Source of the DNA: Chondrus crispus | Lineage: Eukaryota; Rhodophyta; Florideophyceae; Gigartinales; Gigartinaceae | Length of the DNA: 64,000 bases | Direction: 5' to 3' | Assembly: GCF_000350225.1 (NCBI RefSeq) | Contig: NW_005178519.1 | Span: 195,632-259,631, forward strand | Shown here: piece by piece, positions 9,077 through 20,690 of the stretch | Numbering within the stretch: position 1 is the stretch's first letter | Layout: each line of letters opens with the position of its first letter | Made by a program: the position numbers and the translations under genes | Notes under the pieces: generated by a model | What the model saw: only the letters and a program-made list of their open reading frames with translations | What the model was told of the DNA's origin: nothing | The model's database searches: none

Positions 9077-12000
9077 CTACGACTGAAGCACTTCTGTTGC
9101 TTTCTTGTCGTCACCCTCCAGGGCTTTGCTTATCTTCTGAAAATTTGTACTAGTCAACCTTGATGCAAGCGAATGGTAAAACAACATAGAAGCGCGCTCT
9201 GCATTCGACGCAATGGCTTCAGAAATACCGGCAACTCTTGCGCAATAGATACCACGAGAATCACCGCTTGAGCCGTTCCGCAGTTTGTATAGAAAAGTAA
9301 TCTCCTTCGTCTTCTCGTTAATAACAGCTGCCATTTCATACAGGGCGGCTCTCATCTTATTGTTGTCCTTGCACAAAGAAACAATGTTCTCTCCGAGATG
9401 AGAGTAATGAGTGGAAAATACTGTCAGCGACTTGTTCATATTCACAATGTGTTTCAGACTGGCGTACGCCACAGCATAGCCATCGTGTGTTGAAGTGCCT
9501 CGCCCAACTTCATCTGCGATGATGAGAGACCGTGACGTGGCGTTGTTCAAAATGTGCCCAACCTCCTCCATTTCCACCATAAATGTAGATCGACCTCTAG
9601 CAAGATCATCGCTTGCCCCCATTCTTACAAAGATTTCTTCAAATGGTCTAATACGTAAGGATTCTGCTGGTACGTAGCATCCCATTTGCGCCAAAATGGC
9701 TCCTATTGCAATTTGTCGCGCCAGGGTCGACTTTCCTCCTGCATTTGGGCCTGTTAGGACCATAACATCTGGTTTCTGCTCACCTCCGAGGTATACGTCG
9801 TTGGGAACAAAGGAGTCCGACTGAGCTGCTAAGGTTGGATGGCGCAAGCCTACGGCATGAAACTCTGCTTGCAGATGACACTTTGGCAGAATCGTCGGAC
9901 GACACATCGGACCATTTCCTTGCCCACGGCTCGTAGCCGCCAAACCTATCAGTGCATCTAACTCAGCACTCACCCGAGTTATTGCAGCCCATATATCATA
10001 TTCAGCGTCAAACTGACCGATCATATCCCGAACTACAGATGCGCTCGCAATTTCATGGGCTTCCGAGGCTTCGATGTGCTTTCGAATAAGGCGTCTAATC
10101 TCTGATGTGTAGAAACGCTTGACTGCCTTAGCTTCTGAGACAACCTCGAATTCATTTGGTGTTTTCCCCTTCAATGTCGTAAGTTTCACTTCCAGTTGAA
10201 ATGGCTCCTTCCCACGATGATAGAACTTGATAGAGTTGTCCCCGAGCTTCTGTCGCCACTTGATTAACTGACTAGACAACTCCGATTCTGCACTCTTTAG
10301 CACATCCCGACATTCATCGTACAGCGGAACTGCTCCTCGATTGGGAAGAATTTCTCCAGCAACTTCAGCGGCGCGGAGGTCGAAAGCTTCACCGAGAAAG
10401 TAGTTCAGTTTGTCCCGAGCTCCCTTCGAGACGCCGCACCCGGGTGAGTACAACCACCGGAGCCTTTTAGACTTAGGAGAGAGCTTGTCCATGACCTCGC
10501 GTAAAGTGTCCACGGCTTCCAGACAATCTTGAAGGCCACGAAGAACAGCGACAAACCCTCTCACGCGGCGTTTGTTCGAATCATCAAACATGACAGCGCC
10601 GCTGTCAACTGTAGCTTGCTGATGTAACTTTGGCAGGGCACGCTCTAAATCTTTCTTCGTCTTCAGATGTTTCAAGACTTCCATTAGGGCCGCCTCTTCC
10701 GAGGAGTCTTCTAATATGTGTATATCGCCTATTGCATCAAGCCTATCGTTGATATCAGTAGAAGATACGAGAGGTTCTGCTATCCATTTTCGAAGTAGGC
10801 GGCGACCTGCCGGAGTTCGAGCTCGATCCACAAAGGAAAGCAAAGTCCCTCGTTCCGAGCCGTCATTACAGGACGACAATATTTCAAGATTCTGCATCGT
10901 CGGAGCATCAATTCGCAGGTACTTTGAGTCTCCATTAGGAGAAAAGGTACTCTGGCAGGACTTGTCCTCGTCTTCCGGGTTCTTCGACGTTGAAAAAAGA
11001 TGATAGTTTCCAAGAGATAGCGTTTCTTTGTCGATGATAAGTGATTTTAAATGGGATGCCATTGCTCCAAAAACCTCTTTGCAAAGTGCGTGGTCGTCAA
11101 GGTGTTTGCGCACCCGTTTTAGCTCGCATTGGCTTTTCTGGCTCGTGAAGTAAGTACTCAACCATGACGATGTCATTGAAGAAAACCCTCGTCTTGTGCT
11201 GGTCTCGATGATCTCAGCTTCATTACTGTTAGCGGCCCATTTCAGAATCCCAGCCAGCCTTTGACTCGCAGCGGAGAGATTGGTGATAATTTCGTGAGGT
11301 CGCAGGAATGTCACAAGGCGTTCTGTCTGGGCGAGCCGGAAGTCATCCATGAACTCGCCGATGCTGATGTTGCCGCTCGCGACATCTACATAGCAAACCC
11401 CGATTTTTCGCGATGGTGTTGAATCGTTCAATTCTTTGGCCCCTAGACTTCCAGTCTCGGCAGAGGAGGCTGCTTCAGACGAAGACGCACCTTCCAGTAT
11501 GGATAAAACATACCTAGCTCGGTGATCGCGTAATAACCCCTCGTCAGTGACAGTCGCTTTCGTCAAGATACGGACGAGACTGCGATGGCACACTGTAGAC
11601 TGGTTTCCGGCTCCAGAGTTCTTCCTCTTTTCTGCTGCATTCGCTGTCTCTGTCTGTTCTACCCGACCTACTTTGTACCCGAGATCAATTAAACGCGCAC
11701 AGTGCTTATCAAAGCTCTGTTCGGGTACCCCGCAGCACCTCATGTCAACCCTTCCACCTCGGGTAAAGTTCAATCCGAGCTCCTGGTGACCAATATCAGC
11801 GTCCACGTCGTACAATTCGTAGAACTTTCCTTTCTTAAAGAAAATGATGACGTCATAGTTTGCGCTTTTGATAGCCCAAAACTGCCTTTGAAACGGCGTG
11901 AGAGGGCCTTTCTTGGAGCCCTTGGTCTTCTCCCTCAGCATTTCTGGTGGGACGAAGAGAGTTGTTTTGTCGTAGTTGGGATGATTGGGTTTTCGCTTTT

Positions 12001-12775
12001 GAGAGTCTCGGATATCCACAGTCCACGAATTCCTTTCGCACCAATTGTTTTCGTCCTTACCAATAACTCTTCCTTGGCTGTCGAGGGCGCCGAGCTTGCG
12101 GCGAGCATCTCGACGTGGTTTGGACATTGGTAAAGGTTCTTGCGTTCCATTTTCTGTACCCGAGTCGTCTTTATCGGTGCGTTTCAAAGAGAAACGTTCA
12201 ATAGCGGGCTCCGTATTAGCGCTTTCGGACAGCGTTGCAACTTCTGCCATCAATTCGTCACTCTCTGCGACTACTGCGTCGCCAGTGTCTCCAGATCGAG
12301 CGGATGCGTTCGAGTCTGCCTTATTGTTGGGATGAAAAACGGTTGGACCGGTCTCCAGAACAGCTGAGGCCGAAGGGGTAGTGTCAGAGTCATCATCGGA
12401 GAAGTCTTCGACTCTGAGGACTTTTCTCCTCTTCACGGGTGGGCGCAAGGGGACATCGTCTTCCTCGGTGAAAAGCTCGCGACGAATTTGCCCAGCGGAC
12501 GAAGCAGACTTGGCGGAAGCAGTTGGGCCCGCGGCATGAACGGTAGAAGAAGTGATGGGGCCATCGCGGTCATCAGCAATGGAGGCGGTCGTGCTCGGGG
12601 TCATGGGGTTATGAGAGGGAGTCACAGCCTTCGTAGGCGTCGCCAGTGATTTCTTCGATAAGGAGGATGGCGTTTGGCGGGTAGAGGAGGGTGCAAAGAA
12701 ACTCAGGATGGACTTCTGCATCTTACTCGAGCCTTTTGATGGCGTGGAGCGCTTCTGCTTGGTGGTACGCCTCAT
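9077..12775 (-). CDS. MSH6: DNA mismatch repair protein MSH6
   Basis: 1232 residues in one exon. The N-terminus carries a PCNA-interacting box, QKSILSFF (residues 20-27), followed by a long acidic and Ser-rich linker. The mismatch-binding domain starts near residue 290 (LTPFQRQFWAIK). It contains the diagnostic Phe-Tyr-Glu, residues 318-320, in KGKFYELYDVDADIGH; the Phe-x-Glu wedge marks the MutS/MSH6 type rather than MSH2. The connector, lever and clamp regions follow. The ATPase has Walker A GPNAGGKST (from residue 1009), the signature STFMVEMEEV, Walker B SLIIADEVGRGTSTHD and the His in STHYSHL. MSH6 pairs with MSH2 as MutS-alpha in the nucleus to recognise base mismatches. No PWWP or Tudor domain is evident in the N-terminal third. 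Confidence 0.96.
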   Translation of the reverse strand: MRRTTKQKRSTPSKGSSKMQKSILSFFAPSSTRQTPSSLSKKSLATPTKAVTPSHNPMTPSTTASIADDRDGPITSSTVHAAGPTASAKSASSAGQIRRELFTEEDDVPLRPPVKRRKVLRVEDFSDDDSDTTPSASAVLETGPTVFHPNNKADSNASARSGDTGDAVVAESDELMAEVATLSESANTEPAIERFSLKRTDKDDSGTENGTQEPLPMSKPRRDARRKLGALDSQGRVIGKDENNWCERNSWTVDIRDSQKRKPNHPNYDKTTLFVPPEMLREKTKGSKKGPLTPFQRQFWAIKSANYDVIIFFKKGKFYELYDVDADIGHQELGLNFTRGGRVDMRCCGVPEQSFDKHCARLIDLGYKVGRVEQTETANAAEKRKNSGAGNQSTVCHRSLVRILTKATVTDEGLLRDHRARYVLSILEGASSSEAASSAETGSLGAKELNDSTPSRKIGVCYVDVASGNISIGEFMDDFRLAQTERLVTFLRPHEIITNLSAASQRLAGILKWAANSNEAEIIETSTRRGFSSMTSSWLSTYFTSQKSQCELKRVRKHLDDHALCKEVFGAMASHLKSLIIDKETLSLGNYHLFSTSKNPEDEDKSCQSTFSPNGDSKYLRIDAPTMQNLEILSSCNDGSERGTLLSFVDRARTPAGRRLLRKWIAEPLVSSTDINDRLDAIGDIHILEDSSEEAALMEVLKHLKTKKDLERALPKLHQQATVDSGAVMFDDSNKRRVRGFVAVLRGLQDCLEAVDTLREVMDKLSPKSKRLRWLYSPGCGVSKGARDKLNYFLGEAFDLRAAEVAGEILPNRGAVPLYDECRDVLKSAESELSSQLIKWRQKLGDNSIKFYHRGKEPFQLEVKLTTLKGKTPNEFEVVSEAKAVKRFYTSEIRRLIRKHIEASEAHEIASASVVRDMIGQFDAEYDIWAAITRVSAELDALIGLAATSRGQGNGPMCRPTILPKCHLQAEFHAVGLRHPTLAAQSDSFVPNDVYLGGEQKPDVMVLTGPNAGGKSTLARQIAIGAILAQMGCYVPAESLRIRPFEEIFVRMGASDDLARGRSTFMVEMEEVGHILNNATSRSLIIADEVGRGTSTHDGYAVAYASLKHIVNMNKSLTVFSTHYSHLGENIVSLCKDNNKMRAALYEMAAVINEKTKEITFLYKLRNGSSGDSRGIYCARVAGISEAIASNAERASMLFYHSLASRLTSTNFQKISKALEGDDKKATEVLQS

Positions 12776-13507
12776 GGCTGAAGCTGGTCTACCACCTGAG
12801 TGGGCAGGGGTTGAAAAGGAGAGGCGGTTGTTCGGCTTTCACGGGATGGGCGGATGGTTGAGCTGTGGGTTCCGTTGCCACTTTAGTTATATGCATCATT
12901 CCCGGCAGTTGCACCGATAAGCAGAGAGTGTTGGTGTTTCCATTGGTCGGTCGCGAATCCGGACAGGGCGGTTTCTCTTCGACCTCGGGTTCCATTTTCC
13001 CGCCAAAGCGACTAATCCAGGGTACGGACTCGACTTGGCTTGAGCCTTTATTCCGCACCTACGCCAACCGGCTGGTCAACAGCATGTGATTCATTAAAAT
13101 TAGTTAAAAAACGCCCACATCGCTGTACATGCTACAGCACCCACTCTATGGCACCCTCCTTGCAGAGAGGAATTACTGTAAGAAATTCGACAGTAGCAAA
13201 TCTGCGCTACTGGATCGAGGTCGAGACCTTTTCCGAGGACCACACAAAGCAGTGCAACGTCTTTTTTTCAAATCTCGCTGTAGAGGTCCCAAATAATAAC
13301 GTTGAATTCAATTCACACTGTAGCCGACCGAGATCACGTCCACCTCCCATCCCATCCCCCGTTCGGCAGTCAAGGAAGGCTGCCTTCGACTTTTGACTCG
13401 GTAGAGAGCATACATTTGCACTTCCTGTTCTGCGTCCAGTCTTCGATCCTTGATCTACGGTCTCCATTTGTACCGAAACTGCCGAGCTCATCTTCAAGCG
13501 AGCCCCC
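12776..13507. other. Divergent promoter region between MSH6 and the zinc-finger gene
   Basis: 732 bp between two divergent start codons. Open frames cross it on both strands but none has a recognisable domain or plausible composition. It is likely a shared 5' region. Confidence 0.4.
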
Positions 13508-14144
13508 ATGGAAAACTCCGGCGCCTTCGTCTCGCCCCTCCCAGTCCTGTCCCAGCGACGCCCGGCGCCCGTCAAGTCGCGAGTATGCATGGCAGCCGAC
13601 AAGCCCGACGAGAAGAAGCCGTCCGGGGCAGGAAAGCCCAAGCCCGGATCGCGGCCAAAAAAGACCATCAAGTCAACCGCGACGTGGGCCAATGTCTTCC
13701 TGCCGCAGTTCGGAAGGAAGGGGCCCGGCTCGAACCCCGATTGGGACCTCCGCCCGGCCAGTCTGCGCAAAGAGGAAGAGGGAAGGGGCATTTGTGACCA
13801 CTGCAAGGGAACCGGAAGTACCAAGTGCAGCTTTTGCAGCGGCTTGACGCATGTCGGCGCGGATGGCAAGGTCAGGCCTTGCCCGGCGTGCGACGGAAAT
13901 GTCACCGTCATGTGTTCCGTGTGCTTCGGGACGAAGAAACAAATTGAAATGGTATTTCGTCCTTGTTTTACGTCTTTGCCGCATGCGTTGCTCTTGCAAA
14001 GGTAATGATGCTTGTCGACTAACTTTTTTTTTCTTTTTTTTCGGCGGCCGGATTCTGTGCTTTCCTGTGTTTGACGTGGCAACGTTCCTTACGTAGACCG
14101 GCAATTGGTGGGAACGCGGCATTGCATCCTTGTTTAAAGAGTAA
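13508..14144 (+). CDS. BSD2-like DnaJ-type zinc-finger protein, two exons, probably plastid-targeted
   Basis: Exon 1 is 13508-13951 and exon 2 is 14097-14144. The 145-bp intron 13952-14096 has a GTATTT donor and an ACGTAG acceptor. The total is 163 residues; exon 2 adds only TGNWWERGIASLFKE. Four CxxC pairs (C96/C99, C107/C110, C125/C128, C136/C139), three followed by a Gly two residues on (CxxCxG), form a DnaJ-type double zinc finger without a J domain, as in BSD2 and related plastid chaperones. BSD2 binds Rubisco large subunit during assembly. The N-terminus is Ser/Pro/Arg-rich with few acids and has a RVCMAA site that looks like a plastid transit cleavage site. Orthology to BSD2 itself is inference; other small DnaJ-zinc-finger plastid proteins remain possible. 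The last exon is too short for simple gene finding and was recognised from its frame and splice sites. Confidence 0.78.
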
Positions 14145-14586
14145 GAGCAGACATATGTCCATGCTTCTGTCATAACACAGTATCACGTTTGCAACTGCTG
14201 AGGCGTACTTCTGCCTGCCGCGATTTTCCCGGGTGACATAAACACGCCAGAAGTCAAAGACGGTCTTACATAAAATATCTTCATGTCTGATGGCACACGT
14301 TTCGTATTTCTTCCTGACCCCCACAACCAATACGTTTTTGTTTTTTTTTTTCCTGCAGAAAAATAAAACACACGTCAGTGTGTCACCCTGTCGGCTTTGA
14401 GAACGTACCTTGTCCGACGGCTTTGGTACCTTGAAGCTCCTGGAAGACAAAGATGTGTTTCGTAATGTATTGCAATCGCATTTAGCTGTTATCGATACAG
14501 TGCAGTCATTGCCAAACGCGTTGTCTGAAAATTCTGCTTGTAGAAAATCCGAGCAAACACGACGCCAAAACACGCGTTTTCGTGAC
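14145..14586. other. Spacer between the host gene block and the first retrotransposon
   Basis: 442 bp with homopolymer T runs and no supportable gene. It contains the 3' end of the zinc-finger gene and the insertion flank of the copia element. Confidence 0.4.
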
Positions 14587-14991
14587 TGTTGAAAAGTTGG
14601 AGACCATACAAGCGTGGGTAATATCCTGTTGCAGGAGGATTGTTACCGCATTTGTAGAAAACAGCAAGTGAGTGGCCATTTAGCCATTCACTCTTATATT
14701 TGAGCCTTATTTGTTTATTTCTTTCTACGGGCTTTGTCGATCCTTTTAAGACACGACGAAGCCATCCTCACGAGGAGTTTTTAGGGTCTCACCGGGTGTA
14801 TTGGGGTAGTATAAAAGCAGCTCTCCATCTTTCTAGTAGAGGAAGAAGGAGAGCAGCACACAGAGAAGAATTTCAGCCATCCTAAAGGTCAACGTTCCGT
14901 ACGTCGGAAGACAAGGGTGAATAAAGAGGTACCGTCCGTCGGTGCTTAATTTTCTCGAATATTTTCTGTATTTTTCCTCAGTTTTTTCACA
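14587..14991 (+). repeat. 5' LTR of copia-1
   Basis: A 405-bp direct repeat of 20219-20623 with about 400 identical positions. It starts TGTTGAAAAG and ends TTTTTTCACA. A TATA box (TATAAAA) at 14810-14816 marks the probable promoter. Confidence 0.92.
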
Positions 14992-15384
14992 TTTATGAAT
15001 TATCGAATTTCTGGGAAACTATCGAATCTCAAGACCATTACGAGTGATCTCCAGCTTGCAGACTAGGGTTTTTGCTTTCGGAGGTTTTTTGCGACTACCA
15101 CCACCCATCCCACCGCTAGCCAAACTTTTCTTTGCACACAGGACGCGCTGCCGCTGATTGACGTGAACATTCTTCTTTGACAGGTTCTTTACCTGAAACG
15201 GTTGATCCCGTTCGCCGGGGACGCGAGGTTGGCGACTTGAACCAAGGCAATCTCGTTACCGGAGCCCCACCGGTTCTTCGGGGCGGATAACGGTGTTTGG
15301 TGTAAAAACCAGGTGATTTCTGATCGAGTGAGCTGACGGGGTGTTGTACCGCTGGTGTAGAGCATCGTCTCCGTGGTTTTCGAG

Positions 15385-16790
15385 ATGTCAGGAGGCGCTG
15401 CAGAACAGTCTAGGGATAGCTCGGTTGACGCTTCGGAGCCGCTGTTCATGCAAGGATTGTCTGATAATCTTTTTCAAGGGCTGAACGACGTGCAGAAGGG
15501 CTTTATTACTTCTATTAGTTTGGTGCAAAGTTCTCATGAAGACGGAGATGCTCTATTACGGGCAATTGCGGACATGTTTTCGCCTAGTCTACTCTTCAGC
15601 GAAGAATTAAGAAGTTTACCGTCCGTTTATTCCGAACTTCGAAATTTTCTGGACACTTGTAGTGCTCGAATGACCCAGCATTCATCGTGGAGAATCATGA
15701 TGACCCTGGCATCCAATGTCTATGAGGAGCAGGAGGACAAACAAGCAGCCATTGAGATTGTATAGGACATCATAACAGCCGGACGCCGAAATCGTGAACA
15801 AGTGTCTGCACCTCAAGCTACTGTCTCCACTCCTGCCTTCGTCGAAACCTTTCGTCATTCTGGCGGTTCCTCAATGGACAAAATCGCCCACAATGTGGCA
15901 ATGAGGCTGAAAGACAAAGATAAGAAGTTCAGCGGTGCAATTGGCAAATGTTGGATGTAATACGTAGACGAGTATAAACAACTCGCTCGTGACTACGGGT
16001 TGTCCGTTTCCCAAAGGTTGCAATACATTCACAACATGCTTCGAGGTGACGCAAAGCGATTCTACTTGGACAAGATTGATAGATATGCTACTTCTTTTAA
16101 TCAGGCCGTCGATATTGTCCAGAAAGAGTATAATTCTACAGTCCGACAGACAAAGGTCAAGAATTACCTCAATACTTTAAGAATCTCGAAGTTCGTCAAC
16201 ACAGGAACAGAGATGTCTGACGCCCTTGCCAAAGTTCACAACATAATCAACAAGCTCTCTCGCCAAGGACCTGCATCGCACCGGGGTGAAGCACATAAGA
16301 TCGAATTCCTTCATCAAGCTGTCGTGGGATTTGGTTGGTCCAAGGACCCTCTAACACGGATTGCCACCAACAATTTGACTTTTGAAGAACTATACGGAGA
16401 TCTGGAAAATGCCCTGCAGCTTGAAAAAGAAGCTGAAATCGCCAAGCTTCGCGATAGTATTGCTGTGCACCAAAACAAGGCGGCATCTGACAGAGAGAGG
16501 AACGAAAGGATTTTCTACACAGGCCAGGGTAGATACGCCCGTCCTCCGTCCCTTGTTAACAGTCGCGGACGAAAAGCCGAATCGTTTGGAAAGAGTTCGT
16601 ATGTACCCAAATCTTTTGATCCACTCAGTGGAGAGGCTCTCCATCGCTGGATGCTTTAATTGTGATGGTCGTAATCACACCCTGAGCAATTGTCCAGTGT
16701 CTCTGAATATTAAGAAAGCAGCAGCAAATAAGCTCGAGTACTATGAAAAGAAGAGAGGGAAGGTTGGTGGGAACGTGCATCTTGTGCTTG
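15385..16790 (+). pseudogene. gag: copia-1 gag with zinc knuckle, interrupted
   Basis: The Gag start is ATG at 15385. The frame is broken by TAG at 15763-15765 and TAA at 15958-15960, then continues as a capsid-like region (QRLQYIHNMLRGDAKRFY onward) that aligns with copia-2 Gag (FHNVFDGEAKRFY). Near 16650 the frame shifts by one base and the zinc knuckle CFNCDGRNHTLSNCP (CX2CX4HX4C) follows in the new frame. The product cannot be made as one chain without correcting these lesions. Confidence 0.85.
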
Positions 16791-19700
16791 TCGAAATTTG
16801 CTATCAGCTGGACATGTCCGGTGATGGAAGAGATTCTGAATCTCCGGGCACTTTAGAACTCCCCTCAGATAAGGACATGTTTGATGAACTTCTCACGCGT
16901 GCTGAAGTGAGCATCAATACTGTCGAAGTTGAAGCAGGACCTGTGCAAGACCTGTCTAAAGACGACAGGGAACAGCTATTTACAGTATTCGAAGACGTCG
17001 TCTCAGCGGAAGTGATGGTCAACTTAAGCCATGAGGACTCGAGGTCGGCACTGTTTCTCGGAGCCTGCATCGACACTAGTGCGCAAAGGTCCGTAATCGG
17101 TAGAAAGCAGGCAGTGGCGTACTGTGCTTTCTCCGGGATACTATTCCAAGTCGATACGGTGTGCAAGCACAGAGTGTACAAGTTCGGGGAAAAGCGGTAT
17201 AAGGGTCTTGGTACGCTCTTGATTCGCATATCGGTCGATGCAGACCGCTTTATCTCTGCAGATGTGGAAGTCGTCGATCTTGATGTCCCTTTTCTCATCG
17301 GATTGGAATTCCTCGTGCAGCATGGGATGCTGATAGATACTGCACACAACTTGCTCATTTCAGATGTGGGTGGGTGGCAGCTTCCGTTGGTTTCGAAGCG
17401 CGGACACCTATTTTTGAGTGGACGGATGAAATACTGTATACAAACGAAGAACTGCGCAAGAAGCACCGTCAGTTTTTTCATCCCAAGTCAGAGAGATTGT
17501 ACGCAGTAATGAGACGATCTGACCCGAACAGTTGTTCACCACAAGACCTCCATCGACTTCAGGAAATAGCCAGTCAATGTGACGTTTGTCAAAGACTTAG
17601 TCGCGCTTCAAGCCGTTTTCGTGTCTCACTACCAATGGACAATGTTGTCTTTAATCGTATATTATGTGTTGACATCATGTACTTGGATAGCCACCTGGTC
17701 CTACACTGTGTTGACCGAGAGACAAAGTTCGACGGTGTCGCGTTCCTACCAGATGGGACCACCGAAACTACGTGGCGAACATACCAACGTATATGGTCGT
17801 TGCCATATGTTGGTCACCCAGAACATGTGCATACAGACCAAGGCCCGCAGTTCAAGTCTCGCAGGTGGGAAGGTCTATGTCACCTTTCGGGTATCGAATT
17901 GAATCTTTCAGGGGTAGAAGAACATAACGCACTTGGTGAGGGCGAGCGTTATCATTCCTATTTGCGTCAGACTTACAAGAAAGTCAAGAAAGATTTTCCT
18001 ACCCTTGAAAATAGTTATGCACTGCAGATCGCTGTGAAAGCGGTCAATGACACGGCAGGTCCGAATGGATTAGTTCCGACATCGCTTGTTTTTGGTGTTT
18101 TTCCCCGTTCCCTCATCACCACTCTTGAGTTGCCAAAGCAAAAGTAAAGAATGGTGGCGATGCAGGCTGCACGGGATGAAATGTCAAGGATAATTTCGCA
18201 ACGGCGCGTCAGTACCGCCCTTTGATCAAACGTGCCGGCTGGCACATCATCAAACGTCTTTATTGGTTCAAAAGTGCTGTTCTATCGTGAGCCGCCTGTG
18301 AACGGGTGGACAGGGCCGCATCAAGTTCGGGATATCCTGGGAAAGCAAGTCTTCGTCGATATCAAGGACGCTTTGCGAAGTTTTCCATTGATAAGACAAA
18401 GCCGTACAATGACGACCAGCATGTTCCCGAAACTGAAGACAGGGCCATCGGGACACAGAATGATACAATCACGACGTCTGATGAACACATTCCCTCAGCT
18501 GATGACTACGCGAAGGCAATGAACAGCCTTTTGGCTGCGCTGCGCAAAGACATGGACTCTCTATCCATGGCTGCAGACGAACCGATAAAAAATTCTGAGT
18601 TATTCACTAATGAAGTAGAGGAATATATGACAAAGATATTATGCCCTAATGACCCTGCTGCCGACACGGAGAAATTTCGTCAAGCTAAGTTCTCGGAAGT
18701 GAAGGGTCTGCAGGACAAAAATACATGGACTGTAGTAGACAGACGTGAACTTGAGAAGGACGCTAACATCTTGGGGGGCAGATTCGCGCTGACGCTCAAA
18801 TATTTTGGCACTCATAATGAGACACCCAAAGCTCGCTATGTTGCGCAGAGGCATAAGGACAAAGAAAAAGAGTTCCTTGATCATAATACCACAAACCCTC
18901 GTCAGCGTTCGATCAGGATGATTGTGTCATTTGTCGCTGTCAAGGAGTACAGAATTTTCAGTCACGATGTGAGGCAGGCGTATCTACAAAGTGAAGAAGA
19001 ACTCACGCGTGAGATTTATGTTGCGCCCAAGAAGAAGGACCAGCAGTTCTTCCAAAACTCAGCTAATGAAGTACTTGCTCTTCGTAAGCCACTTTATGGC
19101 AATGGGGATGCCGGTGACTATTGAGCAGTTACGTTTGACAAACATGCCAAGCATGATTTGCGAATGACTCCCTTGTTGGGTGATCCATCTCTGTACATAA
19201 TAATCTCGGTACAGAATCGCAAATGTACTCAAGGTGCCGATGCACCAGAGGGATGCATGGGTGTTTATGTTGACCACAGTTTATTGACAGGAAACGAAAA
19301 GTTTCAAGAGCTAACTGAGGCAACGCTTGAGAAGTTTGAATCAAGGAAGAGGGAATAGGACGACCTCAAATTCTTCGGATGCACCATTGAAACGTTACAG
19401 CCAGGCGTTTTTAAGATTATTCAACCGGATTACATAGCTAAGCTCAACTTGGTTCCGGCTGAAGCTACGTTTGAGCAATACTGCAGTTTTCGAGCCGAAG
19501 TTGGGTGGGAAACTCACACGCGCCAGGACATAAGCTGCTGTGCTAACCGGGCTGCTCAAGTCGTGGCGGAACCCTTAGGCGTTGTCAAAGATACATCGGT
19601 TAATTTGTTGAACAGCGCAATCAAGAGGACCAAGTCAACACCAAAGCTTGGGTTCCGATACAGAAAACTGCAGCACGTCACTCTGCATCTACGTGTTTAC

Positions 19701-20207
19701 ACAGATGCTTCCTTTGGCACAAACGACGATTTGACGTCGCAACTCGGATTTGTTGTTCTTTTGTGTGACTCTGAGAACAATTGCCGCATACTGGATTTTT
19801 CTAGCAAGAAGTGCAAGCGTGTAGTCAGGTCGATTCTCGGAGGAGAAGTGTACGCATTTACCAAGGGGTTCGACTGTGCCTACATGATCAAACATGACCT
19901 AGAACAGCTTTACGGAATGAAGATACCACTTCAAATGAGAACTGATTCCAAGCAAATGTTCGACGTTGTGACTAAGGCCTCATCAACTTCAGAAAGAAGG
20001 TTGATGATTGACATTGCGGCGACGAGGGAAGCATACAACGCTAATGAAATATCAAATGTCGGACTTGTACGATCAGAGCACAATGTTGCCGATGGTTTGA
20101 CCAAGCCAAAATTCTGTCACGCCCTCTATGAACTACTACGAACGGGTATCGACAACAATCCGTTACAGCAGTGGATTATCCGTACGACTCCTCGTTTGTC
20201 TTTCTAA
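16791..20207 (+). pseudogene. pol: copia-1 pol: protease, integrase, RT, RNase H, inactivated
   Basis: The protease has CIDTSAQRSVIG near 17070, with DTS in place of the usual DTG or DSG. The frame shifts near 17415 in a T run, and the integrase follows: an HHCC zinc region ending QCDVCQRLS, then catalytic Asp in CVDIMYLD, HTDQGPQF and a Glu in EEHNALGEGER. In-frame stops lie at 18145 and 18223. After another frame change near 18380 come the RT palm, stops at 19122 (TGA) and 19356 (TAG), and RNase H (YTDASFG, HNVADGLTK). The RT catalytic box reads YVDH where active enzymes have YVDD, so one of the metal-binding aspartates is lost. It is clearly non-functional. Confidence 0.88.
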
Positions 20208-20218
20208 AGTGGCGGGAA

Positions 20219-20623
20219 TGCTGAAAACTTGGAGACCATACAAGCGTGGGTAATATCCTGTTGCAGGAGGATTGTTACCGCATTTGTAGAAAACAGCAAG
20301 TGAGTGGCCATTTAGCCATTCACTCTTATATTTGAGCCTTATTTGTTTATTTCTTTCTACGGGCTTTGTCGATCCTTTTAAGACACGACGAAGCCATCCT
20401 CACGAGGAGTTTTTAGGGTCTCACCGGGTGTATTGGGGTAGTATAAAAGCAGCTCCCCATCTTTCTAGTAGAGGAAGAAGGAGAGCAGCACACAGAGAAG
20501 AATTTCAGCCATCCTAAAGGTCAACGTTCCGTTCGTCGGAAGACAAGGGTGAATAAAGAGGTACCGTCCGTCGGTGCTTAATTTTCTCTAATATTTTCTG
20601 TATTTTTCCTCAGTTTTTTCACA
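20219..20623 (+). repeat. 3' LTR of copia-1
   Basis: 405 bp from TGCTGAAAAC to TTTTTTCACA, the direct repeat of the 5' LTR. The TATA box is at 20442-20448. It follows the purine-rich AAAGTGGCGGGAA. Confidence 0.92.
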
Positions 20624-20638
20624 TTACGGACAGCCTTA

Positions 20639-20690
20639 GGGCCGTTCCAGCAGTATATCTTAAATATCAAATCGCAATATGGGGCCATAT
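20639..20690 (+). repeat. Left terminal inverted repeat of Harbinger-1
   Basis: Pairs with 23881-23933 on the opposite strand: GGGCCGTTCCAGC, then a variable triplet region, then AAATATCAAATCG and ATATGGGGC, with small length differences between them. Confidence 0.88.

Larger units (their letters stand above)
14587..20623 (+). mobile_element. Ty1/copia LTR retrotransposon (copia-1), complete ends but broken coding region
   Basis: 6.0 kb bounded by two 405-bp LTRs that begin TG and end CA. The internal order gag, zinc knuckle, protease, integrase, RT, RNase H is the copia order (integrase before RT). The LTRs differ at only about five positions, yet the coding region has at least six in-frame stops and three frame changes. 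No 5-bp target duplication is visible: the left flank is GTGAC and the right flank TTACG. A purine-rich stretch, AAAGTGGCGGGAA, precedes the 3' LTR. No convincing primer-binding site was found. It is related to copia-2 at 33288 along gag, protease, integrase and RT. Confidence 0.9.

Noticed and set aside
13207..14082. 291-codon minus-strand frame over the BSD2-like gene
   Set aside because: Composition is that of antisense of a basic, zinc-finger coding region; the plus strand has four CxxC pairs and splice sites.
15763..19358. RIP-like (C to T) mutation signature in copia-1
   Set aside because: Some stops fit G-to-A changes of TGG, but frameshifts and a GAC-to-CAC change do not, and the LTRs are not hypermutated.
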